Assembly: GCF_030272615.1 (NCBI RefSeq)
Contig: NC_081410.1
Location: 292,302,457 to 292,362,456 of the forward strand
Direction of reading: 5' to 3'
DNA length: 60,000 nucleotides
Source: Cryptomeria japonica
Lineage: Eukaryota; Streptophyta; Pinopsida; Cupressales; Cupressaceae
How positions within the stretch are numbered: position 1 is the stretch's first letter; every line of letters starts with the position of its first letter. Shown here one piece after another: positions 1 through 10,526 of this stretch. The position numbers were made by a program, and so were the translations under genes. Below the pieces are notes generated by a model. That model saw only the letters and a program-made list of their open reading frames with translations. It was not told the DNA's origin and made no database searches.

Positions 1-53
1 TCTCCTCCTCTCCTGTCTGTTGGGTCAGTCTTGTAAGGCCTTTTTGCTTTGCT

Positions 54-887
54 TTGGCTTGTGTCCCTTCTTTGTGCTCTTTCCCCTATTGGGTTGGAGG
101 ATTTTGTGCTTGCAGTGCTTCTTCTTTCATTTTCCTCATCTCATGCTGGGATTTGTGGAGCTCTTTTGATGCCCTTTGGGTGGAAATGCTTTGGTTTTGG
201 GTCATTTCTTGGCACCCTTCTTCTCTCTATGTGCCTGTTAAGAAGGGTTTATCTCCTATAGAGATGGAGATATCTTTCAGGGATGGAGTTGGGTGCTACT
301 GTTTTGAGGCAGCTATGCTGGGCAGAGGTTGTTCAGGTATTGTGCTATAGTTGGTGTGGTATCTCCTTCTGAAGAAACTTTTTTCTCTCCCTATTGAGGT
401 GGGGTTTGTTTCTGTGTTGTTGGAGTTTGCTAACACTTTTGGTGGTCTTGTTTCTTCTATGTGGGCCCTTGGTGCTTCCATGAATGGTTTCCTTTTGAGG
501 GCTTTTTCTCTTACTACTCAATCCCATGGTTCTCTTCTTGAGGCGTTGTGCCTTCCTATGGAGGTGGAGTGGTTGCTTGGTGTTTAGGTGGTTAAGGAGT
601 TTTTTGGTGCTTCCTCTCATGGTTCAGAGGACCTTTCTCTTGAGGCTGGTGATTTTTTGGTTGCTGGATCTTTTCTCTCAAGCTATTTTCTATATTCTCC
701 TATTGAGGTGGAGAGTGCGATGGAGCTTGGTTGGATGGATGCTTTCATAAGGCCTCTATTTCAGCTCAAGGTGGTTGAGGGTACCACTGCAAAACCCTTT
801 GAAATGGTTCTGGGAGTCATTTCAAAAGCTAGTTTAAAGGTTAGGGAAGCCTTTCAAAATCCCTTTTCCTTGTCTTTTCTTATCTAG
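54..887 (+). pseudogene. Degenerate reading frame of unknown family with two in-frame TAG stops
   Basis: One frame stays open for 278 codons apart from TAG codons at 348-350 and 585-587, and ends at a TAG at 885-887. I do not recognise the product. The predicted protein is rich in Phe, Leu, Ser and Trp. A short motif, P-I/M-E-V/M-E or G, recurs in the same frame at 255, 390, 555 and 699 (spacings 135, 165 and 144, all multiples of three). A related out-of-frame copy lies at 85. The frame-preserving spacing suggests an ancient internally repeated coding sequence, but composition alone could also keep the frame open. No start context or flanking domain supports a function. It could be the decayed 3' part of a retrotransposon open reading frame. 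Confidence 0.35.
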
Positions 888-1230
888 AAGGTTGTTGATA
901 GTTTTCAAGGGCCCAGTCCAGATTGTGGTTATTTTTGGTTATGGGCTAGTCATGATTTTTGTTGTCTGAAGTCTCTATCTCAGGTCAAGGGAGCCAGAAA
1001 CATCCCTATTGTTTGGCTGAGGGTGTATGCTAACCCTCATCATAGTCTAAATCTTTAGCCTAGTTGGTGGAGCCAACTTGATCTTTTTTGTTTATATCTT
1101 AAGTGTTTGGCTGGTTCTTTCTGCTAGTGATTGCTGGTGTTTGCTGGCTTTTGTCGGCTTAGCTTTGTTTGGGCTGCTGGTTTTCATGGTTTATTTTCTT
1201 TGGCAGTGTTGTTCTTTGGGTTCCAGATCT
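888..1230. other. Non-coding stretch, no recognisable content
   Basis: T-rich sequence between the degenerate frame and a short direct repeat. No retrotransposon motif, RNA gene or sustained reading frame is visible. Confidence 0.5.
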
Positions 1231-1243
1231 TGGTAAAATCTGA

Positions 1244-1297
1244 GGGTTTCGGGTCCCTCCAAAACTTGTTGCATGGGGTTTCGGGTCCCCTCAAAAC
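1244..1297 (+). repeat. Short direct repeat GGGTTTCGGGTCCC
   Basis: Two copies of about 22 bp, at 1244-1265 and 1275-1297, share GGGTTTCGGGTCCC followed by a CTCAAAAC-like end. They precede the TATA-bearing block and may belong to the U3 part of an LTR. That assignment is inference. Confidence 0.55.
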
Positions 1298-1429
1298 ATA
1301 TTTTTCCATAATCAAAAACTTAATCTGATCTCTTAATTATTTCAATTAACCTGGATTATGTTTTTTCTTGAGGAATCTCAACCACTCATTGTTAATCGAT
1401 CTTGACTATTGGTCTCTCTTTTGAGTCTC

Positions 1430-1436
1430 TATAAAT
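1430..1436 (+). promoter_or_regulatory. Possible LTR TATA box
   Basis: TATAAAT in the context TCTCTATAAATTCAACCC is followed by a pyrimidine-rich tract and ATTCAAGACACC. This looks like the U3/R junction of plant LTRs. No partner LTR lies in the window, so this is a weak assignment. Confidence 0.3.
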
Positions 1437-1580
1437 TCAACCCTTCATCTCTCATTCAAGACACCCTGGAGATTTATTGTTATTGTGCAGTTTTTGCTCT
1501 AGATTCATTGAAAATATTGTGCATTGAGATTATTGTATCTTAGTTTAGATTTTTGTATATTTAGTTTAATCATGATTGCT

Positions 1581-1680
1581 TGCATTCATCTAGCTTAATA
1601 TTCATTCATCTAGCTTAATACTCATTCATCTAGCTTAGCCTTGCATATCTACTTTAATATTGCATTCCTTTAGCTTAAAT
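1581..1680 (+). repeat. 20-bp tandem repeat, three clear copies and decayed ones
   Basis: The unit CATTCATCTAGCTTAATA with two variable leading bases occurs at 1581-1600, 1601-1620 and 1621-1640. Weaker versions (TTGCATATCTACTTTAATAT, TGCATTCCTTTAGCTTAAAT) follow to 1680. Confidence 0.8.
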
Positions 1681-1931
1681 ATTGTTCTCATATAGATTAA
1701 ATCCTTCATCTTGGTGTAGTCTAGTCACTAGAATTGCTTAGACAAATCTGAGAGCAAGTCTATACTTGCATCTTTTAGAAGGCAATAGGTCAATTTGTTA
1801 TGGTTTTCATATTCATGATTATATCTGTCTAACCATGCATGCAATGACTTAATTGAAGTGTTGTGTCTTATAGCTTGTATACTTTATCCACTTTTCACAC
1901 ACACACATTCAGAAATAAATTTAATAAAGAA

Positions 1932-2261
1932 GGGAAAGTTGTCGGGAACAAACCTAGATTTGTATGGAAAGGATATGCATAGGTTAAGGGCATTGATTTT
2001 GAAGAAACATTTGCACCTATCTCACATTTGGGAGTAATCAGAATGTTTCTTGCATTCTCAGTCTACAAGAATTTTAAATTCTATCAAATGGATGTAAAAT
2101 CTACATTTCTAAATGGCAATCTTGAAGAAGGAGTATACACTGAGCAACTAGAAGGATGGAGGTTAGAAAAAAAATCAAAATTTTGTATCCAGACTTAAGA
2201 AAGCTTTGTATGCATTGAAACAAGCCCCTAGAGCTTGGTATGCAATATTGTATGCATACTT
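1932..2261 (+). pseudogene. Copia-A reverse transcriptase, N-terminal half
   Basis: Translation gives the start of a Ty1/Copia reverse transcriptase: RFVWKGYA, then GIDFEETFAP, a FYQMDVKSTFLNG block, and KALYALKQAPRAWY after a frameshift near 2180. The Gln expected after KGYA is TAG at 1980-1982; the Copia-C copy near 48.57 kb keeps Gln there (KGYSQ). Gag, protease and integrase are missing upstream, so the element is 5'-truncated at about 1925. The domain is cut at 2266 by element NA1 and resumes at 8978. It is a dead fragment. The family call is secure because the block order and spacing are standard. Confidence 0.9.
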
Positions 2262-2266
2262 ATAAT
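2262..2266. repeat. Target-site duplication ATAAT, left copy
   Basis: ATAAT directly precedes the TGATGAAC terminus of NA1 and is repeated exactly at 8973-8977 after its CCAACA end. The two copies flank the insertion into Copia-A reverse transcriptase. Confidence 0.92.
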
Positions 2267-3503
2267 TGATGAACTTATAAGGCACTAAGAGGGGGGTGAA
2301 TCAGTGCAAGTAAAAACAATACAAATTTGATTATCAATTTCACCAACCTAAAACTTAAAAGGCATATAAGAAATAACACCAAGTATGGAATCACCACATA
2401 AACCATAAACCACATGACACAAGATTTTATACATGGAAAAACCAAATGGGAAAAACCACGGTGGGAGTAGGTACCCACAAAGATCCACTTTTTGTATAGA
2501 GATCTAGCCGGTTAAGGTCTACAACACCCGGTTAGGGGAACACCCTATTAGAAGTGTCTAAGCCCGGTTAAGAGCTTTACAAAAAGGCCTGTGAGGACCA
2601 ACTTTGTTAGGAGCTACCCAAGTTCCTGGGATTTGTAAACACAAGTTAATGTGTCACCTAGTTAGAGGATTTAATGATCAGAACTCTTAGAATCCGACTG
2701 CACCATGTTAGGAGTGACCTTGTAAGAGGATTTTCTTGCTACAACTATTAGGGAGACAACAAGTTCAAATGATCTCAGTATAACACCTTTAGTGTCTGAT
2801 AAGATCTGCTTCAGAATATTATAACATCACATATACTTCATCTCTCAACTCCTCTGATCACCACATTATCAAAAACAAAATTCGTTAATAATCTTTCACA
2901 CTTTCAAGCTCATACTCATATGTCCTTTCATACCATATCATATATTTAAAATCATCATAAGGTTAGATAGAACCTTGTTACAATTCCCTAGGTTCAATGC
3001 ATCTAGACAATCTTGCATTGTACACCTTAGTTATGTCGGCCACCGACATAACAAATCTAATTTTGTGTTGTTTTGCTGATATGAGTGATTTTCATCACTA
3101 CCGGTTAAGTCTCAGTCAGAATACTTTCTCTGTCAATCAAATCTCGTTCATCTGATTGAATCTGCACATGCAGTCATGAAAATAACTTCATCTACCATCC
3201 TTCATTGTAGCTACAAAACCGCATCATCTCATTCTTCATATATTTCCTGTACTGGTTGTTGGAATTTAATCTTGTCTGTCTTTTACTGGTTAAAATCTTA
3301 AATATCAGTTCTGATAAAACTATCTTTGCTTACTGGTTAAGCCTTGTCAGTTGACCTATAGGGCTTAAATGACTATAAAAACATAGTTTCCATCAATGAC
3401 AACATACAACATAGTCATCATACAACAATCTAATCAAACATATACCAGCTGCATCAAGCAAACAAATAATTACCGGTTAAGATCAAATGATCAAAGGCCA
3501 ACA
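2267..3503 (-). repeat. NA1 3' LTR
   Basis: A 1,237-bp LTR bounded by TGATGAAC and CCAACA on the + strand. It matches 7730-8972 over its length. Near its left end is the G-run hairpin motif (GCACTAA, G-run, TCAGTGC at 2282-2307) seen in eight LTRs of this window. Confidence 0.92.
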
Positions 3504-3515
3504 ATCTCCCCCTTT
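3504..3515 (-). promoter_or_regulatory. NA1 polypurine tract
   Basis: On the - strand, AAAGGGGGAGAT lies directly against the start of the 3' LTR (TGTTGG). This is the position and composition of the plus-strand primer in LTR elements. Confidence 0.85.
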
Positions 3516-3769
3516 GGAATTGATGGAAACACTTAGAAAATAATTTTTTGACAACTAAGTGTGTAATACAAAAATTGACTATATGACATGTACTCCCCTT
3601 AGAAATTTTTCCTATTACTCCCTCTTTACATTTACATACAAAATTTTGACTCTCTTAACAATTACTCCCCCTTTGACAACAATGCCAAATAAAGAAGTAA
3701 AATAGAAGAAAGATATATACATTTTACATGAAAATTTGTGTCAGAGCATATATAAATATAAGTCATAAA
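3516..3769 (-). other. NA1 3' untranslated region
   Basis: AT-rich sequence between the coiled-coil region and the polypurine tract, with scattered TCCCCCTTTG runs, which are polypurine-like on the - strand. No coding potential is seen. Confidence 0.6.
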
Positions 3770-4960
3770 GTTTTTACAAAGCAATTTTAGAAAAAGCATC
3801 ACTGAAATGAAACTTCAACTGTTTGAGATCATTATCCCATGTCTCTAACAGTATGTCAGTAATCTCAACATGTGTCTTTATTTGCCCAGCTAATTCCTCA
3901 ATTGCATCAACTGTGCTCATCTCAGGTGTAGCCAAAATAGCCTGCGACTCCTTGTATGCTCGCTATTAAATTTCAACTTTAGGAATCAGTTGAGTCTGGA
4001 TCTCCTTCAATGATCTAACCCATTTGACCTGCTCATGTTCATACATCTCCAGCTTGTGATGTAAGTCTACAATGGATCTACCAAAAAGAATAGCTAAGTC
4101 AGTTAGTGGCCTAAATGTTTTACTCAAGATTTCAAGTTATTTCTCAGCATCTTCCCTTTTCTCCTTCAAGTCAACACAAAACAGTGAAAACTTTGAAATA
4201 GTAGCCAAGATATTTCCTCCACTTTCTAGTGCATTCTTCAACAGGTCTTCATTAACCGTGAGTGCTAACTTACCTTTATCTATCTCAGACATCAGGATTT
4301 CTATCATTTTCTTCTTGTAATCCTTTTCAACTAATGTATATGCTACATCTTCAAAAGTCTTGAGTTGATCTCCGACATCAATAACCAACTATCCAAGTTT
4401 GTTAATGGGAGTGACAAAACTTTCAGTATTAGTCTCCAATAGGAGACTAGATAAATAAGATTATACAAAGAATTGGGAATCTGCCCTTGTAACTCAATAA
4501 GGGCTCTACTATATTTATTCATACTAAATACGACTTCATCTTCAATCTCCCTTTGTTGACTTTCAGACAAATGAACAAACAATATATTCAAACCTTTGTA
4601 TATCCCATAATCCTTAATTATTTGAACCATTCTATTGAAAGAATATTCTAATGTAAATGGTTTCTTAGGTGACTCACCCTTTAAGGTTTCCTTAGGATTC
4701 TTAACACTTGCCTTAAGTGATCTTTTATCCTCATTTGATTTAGTAGCCTCTTCATCATTTGCTGGTTTGTGGGCTTGCTACTTCTTTTTCTTTCTAGTTT
4801 GAACTGGTTTAGCAGGTGGATCAACAATTTTTTGCTTTCTCCAGAACTAGATTTTAGATGGTTACTTCTTTGTGATTCAATCAGTTTGTCTTCTTCCATC
4901 TTTTTGTATCTCTAGTCTTACCGGTAGGGGTACTGGTAGGGGTACTAGTAGGTGCACCTG
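3770..4960 (-). pseudogene. NA1 decayed coding region, Lys/Glu-rich and probably coiled-coil
   Basis: Several - strand frames give charged, helix-prone protein: an 83-residue stretch at 4137-4388 (DQLKTFEDVAYTLVEKDYKK and onward), a continuation to about 3770 (LHHKLEMYEHEQVKWVRSLK), and a basic Ser/Lys-rich stretch at 4681-4899. Frameshifts and stops break it repeatedly. The order (basic low-complexity part, then long helices) resembles the C-terminal part of the NA2 frame (35147-36300). No catalytic motif is visible. Function is unknown. Confidence 0.5.
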
Positions 4961-5079
4961 ATGCTTTACCTTTCTCTCTTGCATACTTAGCCCTTGTTTC
5001 TGCTATCTGATCTTTTGTAAATCCTGCCTACTCAACAAATGCTTCAAATTTCTTATTTTCTTAGCAATTACTGGTCTCT

Positions 5080-6000
5080 GCAGCTCAGAGTGGACTTGCA
5101 GAGATTTTTCTTTACAAGTCCCAAATCTCTTTGCAAATAGAAAAACAATCCCAAAATCAATTGGCCAAATTTGAATCTCAACTTCTTATCTTTCTTCATA
5201 GCTTCTAGATTCACCATCAGTTGACTTCTTAGTGCCTCTTCCAAATCATAGGATCAACATTCTCTTTTACCATCTTGTAGGCAGTATGAATAGCTATTTT
5301 CTGTATTTTGTTCATTCTAATTGAATAATAAATCTTGTACCCGATCACCATAGAGGCATATTTCACAGTTGGATCATTGAATTTGTTTACTATCATGGCT
5401 CTACCATCCCATCTTGATCTTGTCAACTTCTCAACACCATTCTTGGAAACTGATCTAAGTAAGGGTACTTCACTAGTTGAGTAGAATCCAGTTACTGCAT
5501 GGATGACTTCCTTGGTTATTTTATGCAGTCGATCCAACCCCATAAATTGATCATGAATGCAACTCAAAACTAATCTAACTAACTCATTATCAAAATCATT
5601 AATGAAGATAACTAGATGTTGAAACCCTTTCTTGGTGACACTCTTAAACTGTTCTTTCAGTATGCCCTTGTTAACACACAATGATCTATATTGTTCATAA
5701 ATAATTGATACACCCATGTCCTCTAGTTTGCAATGATAAAAAGATCTGACATCTTCAACATGCAAAACTCCATACGGTACACTAGATAGGGCACCAATAG
5801 GGTCTATTTCCTCTGATTTAAAAGGATGTCGTTTGAACTCTGGTCATGGCCTCTCGGTCACATCAACAAGATATGAAGTATCCATACTAAAGTATGCAAA
5901 ACTTCTAAGAAATGAGTAAGATTCATTGATTAATACCTTTCCTACTTCAACACAAGGGTTTCACACCATCAAAACCTTCAACATGTTCACCGATTCACAA
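5080..6000 (-). pseudogene. NA1 unrecognised protein, broken by stops and a frameshift
   Basis: The best block is 5229-5765 (178 residues), containing FINDFDNELVRLVLSCIHDQ, RWDGRAMIVNKFNDPTVKYA and VIGYKIYYSIRMNKI. The same frame reads upstream through TGA codons to about 6000. After a frameshift near 5243 it continues in another frame to about 5085 (FKFGQLILGLFFYL). No known catalytic or zinc-binding pattern is present. Proteins of this kind recur inside polymerase-free plant LTR elements, and their role is not established as far as I know. It sits where pol would be in a complete Copia. Confidence 0.6.
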
Positions 6001-6440
6001 TGCACTTCCGATCACCTTAGATCTTTGCTACACACTAAATGCTGCAATCACAAACTTTATTCTTCTCTCCTCGCTCGCCAAATGCTCTCAAGATTGCAAT
6101 GTGACAAATGAAATTCAAATTTTTTTATTTTTTTTTCTTCTAACTAACGCATTAAATGCTCTAACTAACAAAACCCTAAAACACCTTAAAACACTCTTAA
6201 GCATATTACCGGTTGCAAAAAATCAATTATATTTACTAGTTATGACTCAAAAAGACATAAACATCAAAATGCATTAGAATATGCAAATTTAACTTACAGT
6301 GCTTTATCTAGGGCTTCATCTCAAGTTTTGAAAATAAGCTCACCCCAAGTTGTAGAAACAACTTAGTTTGTCGGTGATGGATTCTCCACACTAGGTGAAT
6401 AATTTGATTCCTCAACTGGTTTGTCATCACTCTTCTTCTT

Positions 6441-7661
6441 CTAGGTTCTATTCATCTTAGCTCTAGATTCTTCAATATCAACTTTCTGCTTTCCTTTCCG
6501 GTCTACAGGATGATTCACCGATTGGTTCTTTTGTGTACTGTAAAACTTAGCAATGTGTCCCAGTTTGTTACAATAATAACACGCCATTCCAAATGCTCTC
6601 CACAGTCTGACATTTCCTCTACCTATCCTTCTTCTATATTTTATTGCCACATGTCCAAATTTGTTTCAGATTGAACAAATCACATTGATTCTTTTGTCCA
6701 TCTCACAAGGACTAGACCGGTTAACATAGGGTCTTTGCCAATTAGTGCTTCTCTGGTCATTGAAATTCCTTCTCCAATCACCATCAGTTCTTGGATTTAT
6801 ATGAAGTGTTGGATAATTAGCTCCATACCTGCATTCAATAGATCTATTCCCATACATGTTGCATGTATAGCAGTAACCTTCAAATTTTCTAGGCACATAT
6901 CTAGTATTAGGTCTATAACAAGTATTAGCATCAGATCTGCTTCTACAAACATTAGCAGTATGTCCCAGTTTATGATAATTAAAACAAATTGGTTTGTGAG
7001 CTTTCTTATCGGTAGGCTTCTGAGCCTTAGGAGCTATTTTACCTTCATGCATGTTTCTTTTGGTACCAGAAGGTTCTCCTTCCTCAAATGTATTGTATCC
7101 TAACCCAGATGTATCACCTTTCATCCTCTGAGATTGGATCGGTTCATCCAGCATAGTATAGCTCTTGTTCAATTTTGCAAGCTTCTCATTAGCTTCTATA
7201 AGCTCTTTAGTAAGATCTTCATTTTTCTTCATAAGAGTCTCTCTAAGAGACATTGCCATATCAAGATTTGTTTTGACTTATTCTTTCTCTTATTTCTCCT
7301 CAAGCCAGTGTGCATATAGAATGCCATTTTCCTAATTTACCTTATAGATCTCATGATCTTTCTCTTTGATCTTGTCTTCAACTGCTCTCCTAGCTTCAAG
7401 TTATTAACTCATCCGGATTGTAAGGGATTCAATCTCTCTTCTCAGGTTAATTTTCTCACCATTTAGTTTCTCCACTTCCTCAAACAATGCATCTATGTTT
7501 TCACCATCAGAAGAGCTTCTTTCATTGATCTCCAACAATTATTCAATTAGTTCCTTCCTTTTAGCTATTGATGTCTTATAATTGCTTCTTAGGGTTCCTA
7601 GTTCTTCCTTTGTTTCTACAAGTTCCTTAGCCATCTCTTGGTAACTCATTCCTTCCTCCAT
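6441..7661 (-). pseudogene. NA1 gag-like protein: coiled coil plus three damaged zinc knuckles
   Basis: One - strand frame runs from a possible ATG at 7661 (MEEGMSYQEMAKELVETKEE) to about 6441, interrupted by a TAA at 7539-7541 and further stops between about 7270 and 7420. The N-terminal part is Glu/Lys-rich and probably coiled-coil. Downstream are three CCHC-like knuckles of nucleocapsid type, each missing one ligand: CFNYHKLGHTANVC (second Cys is Tyr), CYTCNMYGNRSIEC (His is Asn) and CYYCNKLGHIAKFY (last Cys is Tyr). The Cys to Tyr changes need only one G-to-A step. The expected role is RNA packaging in the particle; this copy is dead. Confidence 0.8.
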
Positions 7662-7714
7662 ATTTACCTTAGGATTAGAGATCCCTTCCAAGCGGTTAGG
7701 CCTTAAGGAAGTTA

Positions 7715-7728
7715 GGCTATGATACCAA
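7715..7728 (-). promoter_or_regulatory. NA1 primer-binding site (tRNA-iMet type, one mismatch region)
   Basis: On the - strand TTGGTATCATAGCC follows the 5' LTR end after one spacer base. The usual plant initiator-Met site is TTGGTATCAGAGCC, so one base differs. It fixes the element's orientation. Confidence 0.88.
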
Positions 7729-7729
7729 T

Positions 7730-8972
7730 TGATGAACTTATGAGGCATTGAGAGGGGGGGTGAATCAGTGCAAATAAAAAAAATACAAATTTGATTATCA
7801 ATTTCACCAACTTAAAACTTAATAGGCATATAAGAAATAACACCAAGTATGCAATCACCACATAAAGCATAAACCATATGACACAAGATTTTATACGTAG
7901 AAAACCCAAATGGGAAAAACCACGGTGGGAGTAGGTACCCACAAAGATCTATTATCTGCAGTATAGAGATTTGACCGGTTAAGGTCTACAACACTCGGTT
8001 AGGTGCACACCCTATTAGAAGTGTCTAAGCCTGGTTAAGAGCTTTACAAAAAGGCCTGTGAGGACCAGCCCTATTAGGAGCTACCCAAGTTACTAATATT
8101 TGCAAACACAAGTTAATGTGTCACCTTGTTAGAGGTTTTAATGATAAGAACTGTTAGGATCTGACTACACCCTATTAGGAGTGACCTTATAAGAGGATTT
8201 TCTTGCCGCTACTGTTAGGGAGACAAAAAGTACAAATGATATTAGTATAACACCTTCACTGTCAGATAAGATCCACTTCAGAACATTACAACATCACATA
8301 TACTTCATCTCTCAACTCCTCTGATCACCGCACTATCAGAAATACAAAATTCACTAGTAATCTTTCACACTTTCAATCTTATACTCATGCATCTTTTCAT
8401 ACCGCATCACATATTTAAATTCATCATAAGGTCAGCTAGAACCTTGTTACAATTCCCTAGGTTCAATGTATCTAAAAAATATTGCATTGTACACCTTAGT
8501 TATGTCGGCCACCGACATAAAAAATCCAATTCTCTATCATTTTACCAATCTGAGTGATTTTGATCACTACCGATTAAGTCTCAGTTAGAATACCTACTCT
8601 ATCAATTAGATCTCATTCATCCGATCAAATCTACACATCCAGTCACAAACATAACTTCATCTACCATCCGTCATTGCTTCTGCATAACTACATCATCTCA
8701 TTCTTCATAGATTTCTTGTACCAGTTGTCAAAATATAATATTATCTATCTTTTACCGATTAAAGTCCTAAATATCGGTTATGATAAAACTGTATCTTCTT
8801 AATGGTTAAGCCTTGTTGGTTGACCTATAGGACTTAGATGACTATAAAAACATAGTTTCCATCAATGACAACATACAACATAGACATCATACAACAATCT
8901 AGTCAAACATGTACCAGTTGCATCAGGCAAACAAACAATTACCGGTTAATATCAAATGATCAAATGCCAACA
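7730..8972 (-). repeat. NA1 5' LTR
   Basis: A 1,243-bp partner of the LTR at 2267-3503, beginning TGATGAAC and ending CCAACA on the + strand. The right duplication ATAAT (8973-8977) follows directly. The G-run hairpin is at 7745-7771. Confidence 0.92.
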
Positions 8973-8977
8973 ATAAT
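8973..8977. repeat. Target-site duplication ATAAT, right copy
   Basis: Exact repeat of 2262-2266. Beyond it the Copia-A reverse transcriptase reading resumes. Confidence 0.92.
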
Positions 8978-9377
8978 AGAAAGGGTTTAGAAAAGGTGTT
9001 GCAGATAGTAATCTATACATCAAAACAGAAGGAGATCATCAATTTATTATGGTTGTGTATGTTGATGACATAATTGTTTTAGGAAGTAGTGATGAGATGT
9101 GTAAAATGTTTGTTAAAGCTATGCAAAATTTATTTGAAATGTCCATGTTAGGTGAGTTGTCATTCTTTCTTGGATTGCAGATCACTCAAACTGACTAAGG
9201 TATTTTTATTTGCCAAACCAAGTATGTGAAGGAAATGTTGAAGAAGTTTCAAATGGAAGATTGCAATCTAGCTGACACACCCATGGTAATAGGGTGTAAA
9301 CTAAGCAAAAATGATGAATCTCTATTGACAAATCAGATAAGATATAGATCAATGATTGTAAGTTTGTTATATCTAAC
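8978..9377 (+). pseudogene. Copia-A reverse transcriptase, C-terminal half with YVDD
   Basis: The domain resumes with KGFRKGVADSNLYIK, reaches the catalytic YVDD at 9058-9069, then SFFLGLQI, a TAA in place of a residue before GIFICQTKYVKEML, and SLLYLT at the end. It joins the 1932-2261 half across NA1. At 9378 it is interrupted again by a TRIM. The polymerase is non-functional because of the insertions and stops, although the YVDD is kept. Confidence 0.92.
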
Positions 9378-9721
9378 TATTGGCAATGGGTCAGTAGCCC
9401 TCATGGGGATTTGTGACATGGTTTAACAACCTCCTATGGACTCTATAAGTCTAGTGGTTGTATCAGGCATTGATAGGTCGATCTTTTGGTGCAATCACAA
9501 CCCTAGCTTGTAACAAGTGGTATCAAAGCTTGGTCACAAGTTCGAATCACGCAGGCCATGATGAGTGATGCTGGGAGGTTGATTGTTGGCAATGGTCCAT
9601 CATACCTTGTGGGGATTCATGACATGGTTTAATAACCTCTTGTGGATTCTATAAGTCTAGTGGTTGTATCAGGAATTGACAGGTCGATCTTTTGGTGCAA
9701 CGACAACCCTAGCTTGTAACA
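9378..9721 (+). mobile_element. TRIM: 344-bp miniature LTR retrotransposon
   Basis: Two 138-bp direct repeats (9378-9515 and 9584-9721) flank only 68 bp. The second begins TGTTGGCAATGG; the first begins TATTGGCAATGG, consistent with a mutated TG. Both end GCTTGTAACA. The internal part has a tRNA-Met-type binding site TGGTATCAAAGC at 9518-9529 and a purine-rich GGGAGGTTGAT just before the second repeat. These are the defining parts of a terminal-repeat retrotransposon in miniature. The flanks CTAAC and CTAGG match at only three of five bases, and about 14 codons of Copia sequence are missing at the junction, so insertion was accompanied or followed by a small deletion. Confidence 0.88.
9518..9529 (+). 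promoter_or_regulatory. TRIM primer-binding site
   Basis: TGGTATCAAAGC starts two bases after the left terminal repeat. It differs by one base from the initiator-Met site TGGTATCAGAGC. Confidence 0.85.
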
Positions 9722-10262
9722 CTAGGTTTCGAGCTGATCCAAAGGAAACTCATGTGAAATCAATTACAAGAATCCTGAAGTATCTACAACAAACAGAGGA
9801 TTATGGATTGTGGTACCCTAGTGGAAAATATTTTAATTTACATGCCTATACAAATGTTGATTGGGTAGGATGTGTTGATGATAGAAACAACACTAGTGGT
9901 GGTACATTATTTCTTGGAAGCAAATTGGTTTTCTGGCATAACAAGAAATGAGATTGTGTGTCTTTGTCTACTACTAAGGCAAAATATATAGTTGTTTCTT
10001 CATGTTGCACTCAGCTATTATGGATGAAATAGACCTTGAAGGACATCAAGGTAGAGTATGAAAAATCAACACCAATTCTTTCTGATAATACTAGTGCTAT
10101 TAAGATCTCAAGGAATCTTGTGATGCATTCTAAAAGTAAGTATATATCCATCAAGCATTATTTTTTGAGGGAAAAGGTTGTAGAACAAGAGGTTCAACTA
10201 GAGTATGTGGCTATATAGGATCAAATTATAGACATTTTTACAAAGCCACTCCCAAGGAGATA
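9722..10262 (+). pseudogene. Copia-A RNase H region
   Basis: After the TRIM the frame reads RFRADPKETHVKSITRILKY, then the RNase H core (HAYTNVDWVGCVDDRNNTSG, TLFLGSKLVFW), LSTTKAKY, SDNTSAIKISRNLVMHSKSK and DIFTKPLP. It has several stops, including a TAG at the position of a Gln or similar residue after WMK (10030-10032). The order and spacing are those of Ty1/Copia RNase H. It is decayed. Confidence 0.9.
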
Positions 10263-10526
10263 TTTGTATTTCTAAGAACAAAGTTGGGGCTTTTACCCCT
10301 TTCTTCCTTGTGAAGTGTTCCTATAGAGAGGCCTTTTGCTCAGGGGGAGTGTTTGGATTTTTCAATTTGTCCATGTTGCATAATTTTAGTTCAAAGAGGT
10401 AGTACAATAAGATGGAGCATAGTGTTATTTCTTATTGCCAGCCATAGAGTAAGAAATCATCCTTTGCCATTATTGTCAAAGGGGGAGAAGATGAGAATGG
10501 TTGACATCAATGCCAAAGGAGGAGAT
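10263..10526 (+). other. Copia-A 3' untranslated region with polypurine tract
   Basis: Three purine-rich runs occur: CAGGGGGAG near 10338, AAAGGGGGAGAAGATGAGAA near 10480, and AAAGGAGGAGAT at 10515-10526. The last touches the TGTTGGCATTGG start of the LTR, so it is the probable primer. Confidence 0.7.

Larger units (their letters stand above)
2267..8972 (-). mobile_element. NA1: complete non-autonomous LTR retrotransposon nested in Copia-A
   Basis: Two LTRs in the same orientation (2267-3503 and 7730-8972) bound 4.2 kb of internal DNA, and exact ATAAT duplications flank the whole. Reading on the - strand, a tRNA-Met-type binding site follows the right LTR and a polypurine tract precedes the left one, so the element is on the - strand. 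Inside are a zinc-knuckle gag-like frame (about 6441-7661), an unrecognised frame (about 5080-6000) and a coiled-coil-like region (3770-4960). I see no integrase, reverse transcriptase or RNase H, so it would need enzymes from another element. The LTRs differ at roughly 7-8% of positions by eye over their first 400 bp, so the insertion is not recent. It resembles the TR-GAG/LARD class. Confidence 0.92.
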
